Below are positions 34,595 through 44,433 of a DNA stretch of 64,000 nucleotides, in pieces. The stretch is taken from contig NZ_CP147918.1 of the NCBI RefSeq assembly GCF_039645975.1, forward strand, positions 1,240,001 to 1,304,000, read 5' to 3'. Every line of letters begins with the position of its first letter. The stretch's first letter is position 1. This DNA comes from Sulfurimonas sp. HSL-1716 (lineage in GTDB: Bacteria > Campylobacterota > Campylobacteria > Campylobacterales > Sulfurimonadaceae). Both the position numbers and the translations under genes were made by a program. The notes beneath the pieces were generated by a model. It worked only from the letters and a program-made list of their open reading frames with translations. It was not told the origin of the DNA and did not search any database.

Positions 34595-35329
34595 CTATCT
34601 CTCCAATCTTTTTATAAATGTGTCTTCTATAAGCGCTGATATAGATTTTGCATTTTGCGTAAAAAAGTAGTGATCGCCGGGGTAGACCACAAGTTTTGAA
34701 TCTTTCATCAGCGCATCTATCTTTTGTCCGCTGCTAAGCGGCGTAGCCGTATCGTTTTCTCCCCAGCAGAGAAGCGCTTTTGATTTCGATTCTCTAAACT
34801 GAACGGAAAAATCCTCGTTCACCACGTTTTTAAAAGTCTCGTACATATGCGAGCTCAGCGATTTTGCGTCTTCGGCCACAAAATATTTCCTTATCTTTGA
34901 AAAGCCGAAAACTTTTAGCATTTTGAACAAAGCGATCTTTGTTCTCACTTTCAGGCTTTTCTTCGTATATATACCGGCGCTTGAAAGCAATACCAAAACG
35001 TCAGGTTCGAGCAAAACTGCTACCTTGCCGCCGAACGAATGTCCTACTATGATGTCTTTAGATGCATTTATATGCACCATTAAAAGTTCTACGATGCGCG
35101 CATAATCCGATGTCTTTAAAGCCGTGTTACATGTGGAGTTCCCAAAACCGGGAAGATCTATATAGATATGACGGAATCCCTTCAAATAGGGAGAAAAAGC
35201 CTGTTTCATGATATTTTTATTCGAACCCCATCCATGCAGAACTATCACATCCGCCTTTGCATCGGGATTTATGATCTCGTAGCTGATATCAAAAGTATAT
35301 CTATCGTATTGGATCGATTTGACCGCCAC
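34595..35329 (-). CDS. Alpha/beta hydrolase
   Basis: A 244-residue alpha/beta hydrolase. The nucleophile elbow GHSFGG (Ser near residue 98) follows VLHGWGSNKNIMKQAF, the oxyanion strand; a likely catalytic Asp lies in GENDTATP and the His in YPGDHYF. No signal peptide, so it is cytoplasmic. It starts with GTG directly after the ddl stop and ends next to murF. As I recall, the same gene occurs between ddl and murF in C. jejuni, so a cell-wall link is possible but unproven. Confidence 0.87.
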   Translation of the reverse strand: MAVKSIQYDRYTFDISYEIINPDAKADVIVLHGWGSNKNIMKQAFSPYLKGFRHIYIDLPGFGNSTCNTALKTSDYARIVELLMVHINASKDIIVGHSFGGKVAVLLEPDVLVLLSSAGIYTKKSLKVRTKIALFKMLKVFGFSKIRKYFVAEDAKSLSSHMYETFKNVVNEDFSVQFRESKSKALLCWGENDTATPLSSGQKIDALMKDSKLVVYPGDHYFFTQNAKSISALIEDTFIKRLER

Positions 35330-36367
35330 TTACTTGCCTTTTGCACTTGAGATCGAGTGAATATACTGATAGCTTACCTTTGCCCTGTTAGCTTGAGGCA
35401 GCGAGTTCAACAGTCTGCCTATGGTCGTTGAAAAATCATCAAAAAGATAGTTTGCCATAGAACCCGGAATGGGATTTATCTCATTAAGATAGATCTCATC
35501 TTCGATCACAAAAAAATCACACCTGATAAGTGCACCTTCAAAAAGATTCGTATATATCTTTGCAAAGGTGCTTTGGAGTTCTGCAACCAGTTTGTCGTCT
35601 ATCTCGGCGGACGATACCGTAGCCGATCGCGAAAAGTCCATATACTTTTTCTCAAAATCCAAAAATTCATTTTTCTGAGGCTCTTCGACGATGGAAAATT
35701 TGATCTTGCCTTCTACCATACAGCCTGCAAGGTTGTACTCCTTTACGCCCGTTATGAACGGTTCTATGATGACGTTCTCGTCAAACTCGAAAGCAACGTC
35801 AAGCGCATAATCCAGCTCTTTTTCCTCTTTGACCACGCTTACTCCGATACTGCTTCCAAGACGTGCCGGTTTGATGATAAAAGGATAGGCGATATCCACT
35901 TTACGCTCGTCGTTTTTACTGAGCGTGCGGTATGCCACGCTTTTAACGCCCAGAGCATCGCAGAGATATTTTGTATAGCGCTTGTCAAAACTGAACACGC
36001 AGGCAGAAGTACGGGGACCGATGAACGGTATAGAGTAAAAATCTAGCAGGGAAGCTATGACGCCGTCCTCTCCGTCGGCTCCATGAACGAGATTTAAAAC
36101 CTTTGTTCCTACAAGCTCTTTTGAAAAAAGCGATTTTTTGACGAATCCGCCGTTCTCAAGGGTAAGAGAAGGCATCTTTTTGTATTCGCCTTTTGAGAAA
36201 GTGACCGCTTTCATGCGTGAGGGTTCTATGAGATAAAACGTATGATCCTGATCGCAAAATATAAACTCCAACTCAAATCCGACCAACTTCTCTTTCACCG
36301 TAACAGCGCTTACGATACTTATCTCATGTTCAAAACTTGCTCCGCCGAATAATATAGCTAACTTCAA
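35330..36367 (-). CDS. ddl: D-alanine-D-alanine ligase
   Basis: A 345-residue ATP-grasp enzyme that makes the D-Ala-D-Ala dipeptide for peptidoglycan. Typical stretches are LFGGASFEHEISIVSAVTV at the N terminus, VLNLVHGADGEDGVIASLLD, IIKPARLGSSIGVSVV near 165-180, and YLNEINPIPGSMANYLF near the C terminus with the metal ligands. It is embedded in the ruvA-ddl-hydrolase-murF operon. Confidence 0.95.
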   Translation of the reverse strand: MKLAILFGGASFEHEISIVSAVTVKEKLVGFELEFIFCDQDHTFYLIEPSRMKAVTFSKGEYKKMPSLTLENGGFVKKSLFSKELVGTKVLNLVHGADGEDGVIASLLDFYSIPFIGPRTSACVFSFDKRYTKYLCDALGVKSVAYRTLSKNDERKVDIAYPFIIKPARLGSSIGVSVVKEEKELDYALDVAFEFDENVIIEPFITGVKEYNLAGCMVEGKIKFSIVEEPQKNEFLDFEKKYMDFSRSATVSSAEIDDKLVAELQSTFAKIYTNLFEGALIRCDFFVIEDEIYLNEINPIPGSMANYLFDDFSTTIGRLLNSLPQANRAKVSYQYIHSISSAKGK

Positions 36368-36385
36368 TCTTTTCCTTTAAATCTG

Positions 36386-36952
36386 TTATAGTTTTTGTAA
36401 TTTTTTTAGTGCTTCTTTTACCAATGAAGCCGTATCTTCGCTCGCACAGCCGCTAAGCGTTTTTGAAATATCCTCTTTTTTAAACCCGAGGCTTTCAAGC
36501 GCAAGAGAAGCATCCTTGAGTGCCGTAGAGCTTGCCGTCGATTCGCTTGAGGCAAGCACGGCATCGAACCCGCTGAGTTCGACCAGAATCCGTCCTGCGC
36601 TTTTAGGCCCTATGCCCGGTACTTTTTTCAGACCCGCAACGTCATTGTTGTTGATGACGGTCGCAAATGCCGACGCCGAAAAGGTCGAACATATCGCCAT
36701 GGCAACCTTGGGGCCTACTCCGTTGATCTTTATCAGCCTTTCGAACATCACCTTTTCGGATCTGTCGATAAAACCGAAAAGAAGCTGGGCGTCTTCACGG
36801 ATGATGTGGGAAGTAAAAAGTTTCACCCTCTCTTTTTGAAGCGCGGAGTATGACTGAAGAGAGATAAACACCTCATAAATCACACCGTTTACATTCACAT
36901 GTACGACACTCGGATCTTTATATTCTATCGTTCCTTCTACCCCTACGATCAT
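36386..36952 (-). CDS. ruvA: Holliday junction DNA-binding protein RuvA
   Basis: A 188-residue RuvA. It has an N-terminal OB fold (about 1-65, with VGVEGTIEYKDPSVVHVNVNG), two helix-hairpin-helix motifs (INGVGPKVAMAI near 75-86 and VPGIGPKSAGRILVEL near 110-125), and a C-terminal three-helix domain (about 140-188) that contacts RuvB. It targets RuvB to crossover junctions. It overlaps the DUF342 gene by 4 bases. Confidence 0.95.
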   Translation of the reverse strand: MIVGVEGTIEYKDPSVVHVNVNGVIYEVFISLQSYSALQKERVKLFTSHIIREDAQLLFGFIDRSEKVMFERLIKINGVGPKVAMAICSTFSASAFATVINNNDVAGLKKVPGIGPKSAGRILVELSGFDAVLASSESTASSTALKDASLALESLGFKKEDISKTLSGCASEDTASLVKEALKKLQKL

Positions 36953-38853
36953 CCTTTTATGGCCTTTATCACGTATTCGTTATCATCTGTCTGAAACAGA
37001 GCGTAAACAGTGTCGTATGAACCTTCTATAGGCGTATAGACGACATCTATAGGAGGATCGATGAGCTTAAAGCGTATCTCGTTGTATCCGATCCATCTGT
37101 CTTTGTTTATGATCCTTGCAGCGAAAATATTTTCCTGTACGGATTTTATGGACGTATTCAATTTATCTTTTCTTATACCTTGCTCGTTAAGGCTGTTTTT
37201 CAGTTCTTCCAGATGCGCCTGCACTTTTTGAAACTGCTTATACTGCTTTACAAAAGCTTCTGGCATCTTTATATCGTTTTTCTTATAATGCAGCAATCTT
37301 CTTTTGATCTCTAAAAAACTCTTTTCATTTTTTTGGATCAGCTCCGTATATTTTTCTATGTCTTTTTTGATGGCGCGTGTCTGTATCTCCACATTATCCA
37401 GTTCGTTCTCTTTTTCATCTACGTCCCTGTCGATACTATCCACGGCGAGAGGATCGATTATAAACCTGTTTTCGCTGCCCTGCATTTTATGTATCTCTAT
37501 CGTTTTGCTGGCAGTCATGGTCACGTTCGAGCCGATGAGATCGATCGTGATCTCTTTTGCTTTGATATTTCCGCCTATCGCCTGTGCGACATCGATCGTA
37601 TTTGCCTTGACGACGCCCTGTTCGAGCCTTGTGATATGTACGGCATCTCCCTCCGCAGTGCCTTTATGCACGTTGATGGTCAGATCATCCGCTTTTACGA
37701 AAGAGGTTTTATGGGTCTGTCCGTCTATTTTCGCGCGTTTTGCAAGAACCTTGGCTTTTGGACCTATATTGCCCTCGACGTCAAGCTCGCTGACTTCGAC
37801 CTCCATTCCCATACCGACGGCGTCTTTAAACACGTCGGCTTCTTTAACCTTTAAACTTACATCGGCATCGAGGCGCGTCTCGATAGAGCCCGTGGTCTTG
37901 AAACTGATCTCATTGATATCCATTTCGTCTCTGATATCGTACGTCTCGTTCTCATAGACGATATAACCGTTTTTCTTTGCCCTGTACTCGATCGATTCTT
38001 TCGTCTCGATAGTGGCGATATTGTCACTTACTTTAAAAGTCGGAACTTTATCGGCAACCGGTTCTCTCGCCACTATAAACTCGCCTCTGCAGTTTCTTCC
38101 CGACGAGCCTTTTTTCGGCTTTATATACTCTATCAAGAGTTCATCTTTTACGACGCTGAGAATATAATTTCGCTTTGAATAATCGATTTTATCGATATCG
38201 TTCTTACTGTTTTTTTCTCTAAAATGCATGATTATCTGATCATCGAAGGTAGGTATAGGTTCTATCCCTTCTGCGACCAAAATGGCATCGGTCTTTTCAA
38301 AGGTCATGGTCTCGTTTACCATTAGCGACGCATTAAGCTTTGAGACCACTTCGGGCACCATGTCATCGAAGATCCCCACTAAAATATTCGCACGAATCTT
38401 TTTCTTGTTTATCAACTCCAGAAAATCTTCTTCAAAACTCTCGCTGTATTCTAAAAAAGAGCCGTCTTTTATGGTTAAAAAGACTTTACACATCGTAGCA
38501 TTTACGCCTATGGAGAAATGAAATTTATCATACTGGGGTCTTGGTTTTTTGGTAAAGACCTCTATCTCGTAAATTTGCTTGATCTCAAAGCTCTGATCCA
38601 TCAAGAGCTTGCTCTTTTTCAACGCTTCGAGCTCTTGATCGTTTATCTCTTTAAACTGATCTTCTCTCGAAGATGCCTTCTTGCGCGTCAGCGTTTCGAT
38701 CTCCAAAAGATTAAAATCTAAAGAAGCGACTTCAACCCTGTTCGAGATCGCGATATTAAGAAGTTCTTTTGCTACGTTCTCCGTTCTTTTTACGACCGGA
38801 CGTATAGGATTTTGTTTAGTATCTGTCTCTTTTTTTGAACCAAAGATAGCCAT
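36949..38853 (-). CDS. DUF342/FapA-like polymer-forming protein
   Basis: A 634-residue protein. The N-terminal 230 residues are charged and unique; the middle (about 235-440) is the FapA (DUF342) repeat, a beta-helix-like scaffold with DADVSLKVKEADVFKDAV and similar turns; residues about 460-570 form a long coiled coil; the end is a short beta domain. Relatives are called flagellar assembly protein A, but the function is poorly defined. A polar or cytoskeletal scaffold is plausible. It is the first gene of the ruvA-ddl-murF operon and diverges from murJ. Confidence 0.85.
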   Translation of the reverse strand: MAIFGSKKETDTKQNPIRPVVKRTENVAKELLNIAISNRVEVASLDFNLLEIETLTRKKASSREDQFKEINDQELEALKKSKLLMDQSFEIKQIYEIEVFTKKPRPQYDKFHFSIGVNATMCKVFLTIKDGSFLEYSESFEEDFLELINKKKIRANILVGIFDDMVPEVVSKLNASLMVNETMTFEKTDAILVAEGIEPIPTFDDQIIMHFREKNSKNDIDKIDYSKRNYILSVVKDELLIEYIKPKKGSSGRNCRGEFIVAREPVADKVPTFKVSDNIATIETKESIEYRAKKNGYIVYENETYDIRDEMDINEISFKTTGSIETRLDADVSLKVKEADVFKDAVGMGMEVEVSELDVEGNIGPKAKVLAKRAKIDGQTHKTSFVKADDLTINVHKGTAEGDAVHITRLEQGVVKANTIDVAQAIGGNIKAKEITIDLIGSNVTMTASKTIEIHKMQGSENRFIIDPLAVDSIDRDVDEKENELDNVEIQTRAIKKDIEKYTELIQKNEKSFLEIKRRLLHYKKNDIKMPEAFVKQYKQFQKVQAHLEELKNSLNEQGIRKDKLNTSIKSVQENIFAARIINKDRWIGYNEIRFKLIDPPIDVVYTPIEGSYDTVYALFQTDDNEYVIKAIKG

Positions 38854-38939
38854 AATAATCCCTCTTTTTAATTAAGAGTTCTATTTTAGTATCATATTTG
38901 TTAAACTATTGTAAAATTTGTAAAAAATTAAAGAATATT

Positions 38940-40346
38940 ATGTTTAAAGCAATCTTTACAAATAGTTTCGGGATACTTTTCTCCAGAATACTAGGGTTGA
39001 TCAGGGATCTCCTGACCGCTTCGATCCTTGGAGCCAACGTTTACAGCGATATTTTTTTTATTGCTTTTAAACTCCCTAACCTTTTTCGCAGAATATTTGC
39101 CGAAGGCGCATTTACCCAGGTCTTTTTGCCGTCGTTTACCCGTTCGACGAAAAAAAGCCTTTTTTCGATCCATATTTTTGTTATATTTTTATCAATAATC
39201 CTGTTTATTACGCTGCTTGTAAATCTGTTTCCCCAACTCGCGACAAAAGCCCTTGCAATTGGATTCGACACAAAAACAATCGAACTTGCCGCACCCTATG
39301 TAACTATAAACTTTTATTATCTTACATTTATCTTTGCGGTCACTTTTTTAAGTACGCTTTTACAATATAAGCACCATTTTGCCACGACCGCTTTTGCGAC
39401 GGGATTTTTAAATCTTTCTCTTATCGGCGCACTCCTTCTCTCCAAAGGTTCATCCGATGACGTGATAGTCTACTATCTCAGCTGGGGAGTCGTCATCGGC
39501 GGAGCTTTACAGCTTCTGGTACATCTTATGGCGATCTGGAAGATCGGTCTTTTAAAGATCGTTATCGGCGGCTTTAAGTACTTTAACAAAAAAGCTCTGC
39601 TGGTAAAAGAGGAGACCAAAGTTTTTCGCAAGCAGTTCTTCCCGGCCATCTGGGGAAACTCGACCGCTCAGCTTTCGGCATTTTTAGACACTTGGCTGGC
39701 CTCTTTTTTGGCTGCAGGATCCATCAGTTATCTTTACTATTCAAACCGTGTCTTTCAGCTTCCTCTTGCACTTTTTGCCATTGCCACTTCCACGGCGATC
39801 TTTCCGCGTATCGCAAGATTTTTAAGAAACAATGATCATACAAACGCCCTGAACTATCTGCAAAAAGCGTTTTGGTTCTTGGCAACCATATTGATGCTGA
39901 GCACGCTTGGAGGCTTTATCCTCTCAGACGAGATAGTCAAGCTTTTGTTTCAGCGCGGTGCATTCAGCCAGACAGATGCCGTTCATACCTCTTTTGTCTT
40001 AAAGATGTATCTCATAGGTCTTCTTCCTTTTGGGCTTAACAAGCTTTTTTCACTTTGGCTTTACGCTTCACAGTTGCAATTAAAAGCGGCTAAAATAGCT
40101 TCTTATTCATTGATATCCAATGTGATCCTCTCTCTTGCTTTGATCTCTCCCATGGGAGCGGGCGGACTTGCCCTTGCAAGCACTATAAGCGGTTTTTTAA
40201 GCTTCATTTTGACGATCAAAGTGTTTGGCACGCAGCAGTTTTTAGATATAATCTCATCGAAAAAAGCACTTTACTGGCTTTTATCTGCCCTGCTTTTCAC
40301 TTTTTTCTTACTATGGTTCAAGGATTTTATAGATGGTTATATTTGA
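38940..40346 (+). CDS. murJ: Lipid II flippase MurJ
   Basis: A 468-residue MOP-family flippase with about 14 membrane helices. It starts MFKAIFTNSFGILFSRILGL and has RIFAEGAFTQVFLPSF near residues 54-69, the MurJ signature with the essential Arg and Glu, plus LFQRGAFSQTDA in the second half. It moves lipid II across the inner membrane for peptidoglycan growth. ATG 38940 is preferred over an upstream ATG at 38898 because it matches the family start. It overlaps cysS by 14 bases. Confidence 0.94.
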   Translation: MFKAIFTNSFGILFSRILGLIRDLLTASILGANVYSDIFFIAFKLPNLFRRIFAEGAFTQVFLPSFTRSTKKSLFSIHIFVIFLSIILFITLLVNLFPQLATKALAIGFDTKTIELAAPYVTINFYYLTFIFAVTFLSTLLQYKHHFATTAFATGFLNLSLIGALLLSKGSSDDVIVYYLSWGVVIGGALQLLVHLMAIWKIGLLKIVIGGFKYFNKKALLVKEETKVFRKQFFPAIWGNSTAQLSAFLDTWLASFLAAGSISYLYYSNRVFQLPLALFAIATSTAIFPRIARFLRNNDHTNALNYLQKAFWFLATILMLSTLGGFILSDEIVKLLFQRGAFSQTDAVHTSFVLKMYLIGLLPFGLNKLFSLWLYASQLQLKAAKIASYSLISNVILSLALISPMGAGGLALASTISGFLSFILTIKVFGTQQFLDIISSKKALYWLLSALLFTFFLLWFKDFIDGYI

Positions 40347-41739
40347 CAGCGTCACCAAATCAAAAAGAGAGTTCATTCCTTTAAAAGAGAAAGAGGTGTC
40401 TTTGTACGTCTGCGGACCTACGGTTTATGATGACGCTCACCTGGGACATGCCAAAAGTGCGCTTGTTTTCGACCTGCTCTCTCGCGTCTTAAAAGCCGAG
40501 GGATATCATGTAAAATATGCCAGAAACATCACCGACATCGATGACAAGATCATAAAAAAAGCAAAAGAACTCGGCGTAGGCATCAAAGAGATTACGGACA
40601 AGTATACCGAAGCTTACCATGCGGATATGGCGCGACTCGGCGTCAAAAGACCCGATATCGAACCAAAAGCCACCGAATCACTCGATGCGATGTTTGCCAT
40701 GATACAAAAGCTGATAGACAATGAACACGCATATAAGATAAGCGACGGAGATATCTATTTCGATACGCAAAGCGACAGCAAATATCTCAGTATCTCGCAC
40801 AGAATCCAGGATGAAGAGGAAAAGCAAAACCGCGTAGCCAATTCCCAAGAGAAAAGACACAGCGCCGATTTTGCACTTTGGAAAAGTGTAAATGAGGGCG
40901 ATGTCAGTTTTGACTCTCCCTTTGGCAAGGGACGTCCCGGATGGCACTTGGAATGTTCGGCGATGATAGAGAAGCATCTGGCAGGCGAAAATACGTCTAA
41001 ATATGCCGTAGATATCCATGGAGGCGGAGCCGATCTGCTCTTTCCCCATCATGAAAACGAAGCTGCGCAGACACGATGTTCCACAGACCATGAGATAGCC
41101 GCATACTGGATGCATAACGGCTTTGTAAACATAGACGGCGAAAAGATGAGCAAAAGTCTTGGCAACAGCTTTTTTATCAAAGACGCTCTTAAGGCGTATG
41201 ACGGAGAAGTACTTCGTTTTTACCTGCTCTCGACACACTACAGAAGCAACTTTAATTTCAACGAAGAGGATCTCATAGCCTCAAAAAAACGTCTTGATAG
41301 ACTCTACAGACTAAAAAAACGTCTTTTCGGTTTAGAGGTGCACTTGGATTCGGAGACGGTCTTTAAGAGCAAGCTGCTTGAAGCACTCAAAGACGATCTC
41401 AATATCTCACAGGCTCTATCAATCATAGACGAGATGATCTCGGCCGTAAACGAAACGCTTGATACCCCGGGCAAACATAAAGAGCTTAAACGTGAAACCG
41501 TCATAGATTTAGCCTATATCGAGGAAATTTTGGGATTTGGTATAAAAAATCCGTTTGAGTATTTTCAGACAGGCGTCGACGCCGATACGAAAAAGAAAAT
41601 AAAAGAGCTTATAGAAAAACGCGACGAAGCCAAAAAAGCAAAAGATTTCGAAGCTTCAGACAGGCTAAGAGACGAGATACTCGCCTTTGGTGTAAATATA
41701 ATGGATACGCCGCAGGGGACTTTCTGGGAAAAAAGATAA
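40333..41739 (+). CDS. cysS: Cysteinyl-tRNA synthetase
   Basis: A 468-residue class I synthetase. The HIGH-like motif is HLGHAKS (residues about 36-42), the KMSKS loop is KMSKSLGN (about 272-279), and zinc ligands include the Cys in YVCGPTVYDDAHLGH and the Cys/His set around GWHLECSAM and DLLFPHHENE. It charges tRNA-Cys. The start codon lies inside the end of murJ, so the two are translationally coupled. Confidence 0.96.
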   Translation: MVIFDSVTKSKREFIPLKEKEVSLYVCGPTVYDDAHLGHAKSALVFDLLSRVLKAEGYHVKYARNITDIDDKIIKKAKELGVGIKEITDKYTEAYHADMARLGVKRPDIEPKATESLDAMFAMIQKLIDNEHAYKISDGDIYFDTQSDSKYLSISHRIQDEEEKQNRVANSQEKRHSADFALWKSVNEGDVSFDSPFGKGRPGWHLECSAMIEKHLAGENTSKYAVDIHGGGADLLFPHHENEAAQTRCSTDHEIAAYWMHNGFVNIDGEKMSKSLGNSFFIKDALKAYDGEVLRFYLLSTHYRSNFNFNEEDLIASKKRLDRLYRLKKRLFGLEVHLDSETVFKSKLLEALKDDLNISQALSIIDEMISAVNETLDTPGKHKELKRETVIDLAYIEEILGFGIKNPFEYFQTGVDADTKKKIKELIEKRDEAKKAKDFEASDRLRDEILAFGVNIMDTPQGTFWEKR

Positions 41740-41762
41740 CAAAAGAGTTCCCGCAGGCTTTT

Positions 41763-43637
41763 TCATTGTAAAAAAGATCTCTTGATATCTTCGGCAGAAA
41801 CAGGCTTTGAATACAAATAACCTTGAATGCTGTCACAGTCCTCTTTTATCAGGAACTCTTTTTGTTCGTTATCTTCCACACCTTCGGCGATGAGTTTGAG
41901 GTTGAGACCTTTTGCAAGTCCGATTATAGCTCTTGTAATACTGACATCCTCTTCATTATGAGGCAGGTCCTTTATAAACGATTTATCAATCTTCAGCTTA
42001 TCTATAGGCAGACGTTTGAGATACGACAAAGAAGAGTGTCCCGTTCCAAAATCATCGACGGCAAGTTCGATTCCCATATCGCTGATCTGCTGCAGAACCC
42101 TTATGGACTCTTCGGGGTTTTGCATAATCTGACTCTCCGTTATTTCAAGCTCTATCCATTGCGCCTTGCATTTTGTCTGCTCAAGGGTCATTTTAAGAAA
42201 ATCGATAAAATCTTTCTGTTCGATCTGTTTCATCGACAGGTTCAATGCCAATATGCCAGGAGCTAATCCGTCATCATGCCATTGAACCATCTGTTTCATA
42301 GCGGTCTTCATGACCCATCTGTCTATCTCTACGATGAGTCCCGTCTCTTCGGCGATAGGCAAGAAAATGTCCGGAAAAATGAGACCGTTTTTCGGATGCT
42401 GCCACCGCACCAAGGCTTCTATGCCGACAATTTTATCCGTTTTTGCATTCATCTGAGGCTGATAATATATAACAAATTCGTTATTCTCAAGCGCCTGACG
42501 CAGACTCGTATCAAGAGCGACATGCTCAAGCGCCATATCCGTCATCTTCGCAGAATAAAACTGAAAAGTGCTTCTTCCTTCATCTTTTGCCTTGTACATG
42601 GCGGCATCGGCGAATTTTAAAAGATCATGAGGATCATCGCTATCCTGAGGAAAAAGACTGATTCCGATACTTCCCGAAATATAAAAAGTATATTCGTCGA
42701 CATAGAGGGGTTTTGAGAGGACGTTGAGTATTTTTTGAGATAAAAGCGAGGCGTCCTGCGGTTTTTTTATCCCGCTCATCAATATGGTGAATTCGTCACC
42801 TCCCAAACGGCATAAGGTATCTTCCGCCCGGATAGCGGATTTTATCCTCAAAGAGATCGTTTTTAATACTTCATCACCTATCCTGTGTCCTAAGGAGTCG
42901 TTTATCTTTTTAAATCTGTCAAGATCGATAAAAAACAATGCAAAGCTCTCTTTGTTGCGTTTTCCTTTTTCGATCAACTGGTTGAGCCTATCGTTGAAAA
43001 GGACTCTGTTTGGCAGTCCGGTGAGAAAATCATGGTGCGCCTGATGCTGCAAGATACTTTTTTGCTCACGCAGTTCATCCTGGACTTCCAGATACTCCGT
43101 GATATCTCTGGCCGATTCGATGATCCCTATACATTTTTTTTCGCTGTCAAAAAGCGGCGAAGCAGCCAGCTCTACATAATATTTATTGCCCGAAAGGCCG
43201 CAATGCTGGTGCACTACGGTCGTAAACTTGTTCGTCTTTATGACCTCTTTTAACGGACAGGGATGTTCCTTTCCGTCGCAGGGCGTCGAACGCCGATGCG
43301 ATATCTCGTAGCACTTGGGATTCTCTTTGTCTGCCACCATGGACTGGTCTATACTTTTTTCCAAAACGCTGTTCATTATCTCAACGGAGAAATCTCTTTT
43401 TATCATCATTATGGGGTAATCGACACCGTCTATGACCGCCCGCAGATATTCATGCTGCTCTTTTATCTTTTTTGTACGCTCTTCGACTCTCTCTTCGAGC
43501 GAAGCGTTTAATTTTTGCAGATTTTCTCTTGCGGTCTCATACTTCTTTTTGATAGCGTCAAACTGGCTTAAAGCTTCTTGTGATAATTTCAGCCGTCTCT
43601 CTAATATCTTTATTTTCTTTTTCAAATCTTCTGCCAT
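41763..43637 (-). CDS. PAS-GGDEF-EAL bifunctional c-di-GMP protein
   Basis: A 624-residue cytoplasmic protein. It starts with a coiled coil (about 1-65), then a PAS domain (about 70-185) with a CDGKEHPCPL cysteine pair and VVHQHCGLSG that could bind a metal or redox cofactor, then GGDEF (about 205-365) with an intact GGDEF and an RAED inhibitory site, then EAL (about 375-620) with EALVRW, NLSMKQ, EITESQ, DDFGTG, KIDKSF, AEGVED and QGYLYSKP. Both activities look possible; in such proteins one is often regulatory. It follows the di-iron protein gene by 10 bases, so the two probably act together. Confidence 0.9.
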   Translation of the reverse strand: MAEDLKKKIKILERRLKLSQEALSQFDAIKKKYETARENLQKLNASLEERVEERTKKIKEQHEYLRAVIDGVDYPIMMIKRDFSVEIMNSVLEKSIDQSMVADKENPKCYEISHRRSTPCDGKEHPCPLKEVIKTNKFTTVVHQHCGLSGNKYYVELAASPLFDSEKKCIGIIESARDITEYLEVQDELREQKSILQHQAHHDFLTGLPNRVLFNDRLNQLIEKGKRNKESFALFFIDLDRFKKINDSLGHRIGDEVLKTISLRIKSAIRAEDTLCRLGGDEFTILMSGIKKPQDASLLSQKILNVLSKPLYVDEYTFYISGSIGISLFPQDSDDPHDLLKFADAAMYKAKDEGRSTFQFYSAKMTDMALEHVALDTSLRQALENNEFVIYYQPQMNAKTDKIVGIEALVRWQHPKNGLIFPDIFLPIAEETGLIVEIDRWVMKTAMKQMVQWHDDGLAPGILALNLSMKQIEQKDFIDFLKMTLEQTKCKAQWIELEITESQIMQNPEESIRVLQQISDMGIELAVDDFGTGHSSLSYLKRLPIDKLKIDKSFIKDLPHNEEDVSITRAIIGLAKGLNLKLIAEGVEDNEQKEFLIKEDCDSIQGYLYSKPVSAEDIKRSFLQ

Positions 43638-43647
43638 AGATTCGCCC

Positions 43648-44433
43648 TTAGTGCAATTCGCTGTAAATTATATCTAAACCGCATTTTAAGTTTTTTAAAT
43701 ATTCCATCGCATCCGATATATTTTTATTACTTATAATGGAACCGTGTTGGGGAAGGATCGCTTCTATGTGTTCATTCTCGATTTTTTTTGCATATCCTCT
43801 TGAAGCGATATTGGATGCCATATAGTCTATGTGAAAAAGATCCATATTGGATTTATGCGCTTCAAAATCATTGACGACCAGGTTCCAGTCGGTGTCGAGC
43901 GCCGCCCAGATATCTCCGGAAAACAGCATATGCGAAGTGATATCCAATGTTGTAAACGCACCGGGAAAGTGCAAAAAAGGAGATTCTATGAATTTTAAGG
44001 TTCTTCCGCTTTTAAAGCGGTACTCGTTTTGCAGGGAAATATTGTAAAAGTCGTATTCTTTTTTGCCATGATAGGGAAGCAGAACGTTCGTACGGGTCGA
44101 AGTATAAATGAGCATCCGGGGGTTTACTCCCAGCCAGTCCACCATGGAAGCCGCTACGTCGGGATCCTGATGAGACAAGATCAATCCCGTTACTTTTTCA
44201 GGTTCGATGATATCTGCAACCCTTCTTCTAAGCTCTTCGTGATATATTCTGCTTCCTGGGTCTACCAAAAGATACTCATCGCCGTCTTGTATTAGGTAAA
44301 CATTGCATCGAAATGCGGTCTCTTCTTCTATACCCATCCAGTATATCTTATGGTCAGGAGAATCAAAAAGTAAAATATTTCCGTCACATTCAATGTTTTT
44401 GTTTTTGTTACTATCTATTAAACCGTAACTCAT
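43648..44433 (-). CDS. FDP-like di-iron (ODP-type) MBL-fold protein
   Basis: A 261-residue metallo-beta-lactamase-fold protein of the flavodiiron class without flavodoxin. The ligand set is H88-x-D90-x-D92 in LSHQDPD, H155 in FLHFPGAF, D174 in FSGDIW and H230 in LPQHGS; spacing agrees closely with flavodiiron proteins, with Glu changed to Asp at the second position. Such stand-alone ODP proteins reversibly bind O2 in a chemotaxis setting in Treponema. Here it precedes a PAS-GGDEF-EAL gene by 10 bases, so an O2- or NO-sensing input to c-di-GMP is likely. Without a flavin domain, a catalytic reductase role is less likely. Confidence 0.82.
   Translation of the reverse strand: MSYGLIDSNKNKNIECDGNILLFDSPDHKIYWMGIEEETAFRCNVYLIQDGDEYLLVDPGSRIYHEELRRRVADIIEPEKVTGLILSHQDPDVAASMVDWLGVNPRMLIYTSTRTNVLLPYHGKKEYDFYNISLQNEYRFKSGRTLKFIESPFLHFPGAFTTLDITSHMLFSGDIWAALDTDWNLVVNDFEAHKSNMDLFHIDYMASNIASRGYAKKIENEHIEAILPQHGSIISNKNISDAMEYLKNLKCGLDIIYSELH

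Noticed and set aside
37304-37957. 217-codon antisense frame with hydrophobic product inside DUF342
   Set aside because: Ser/Leu-rich translation is expected opposite a Lys/Glu-rich coiled coil; no upstream signals.
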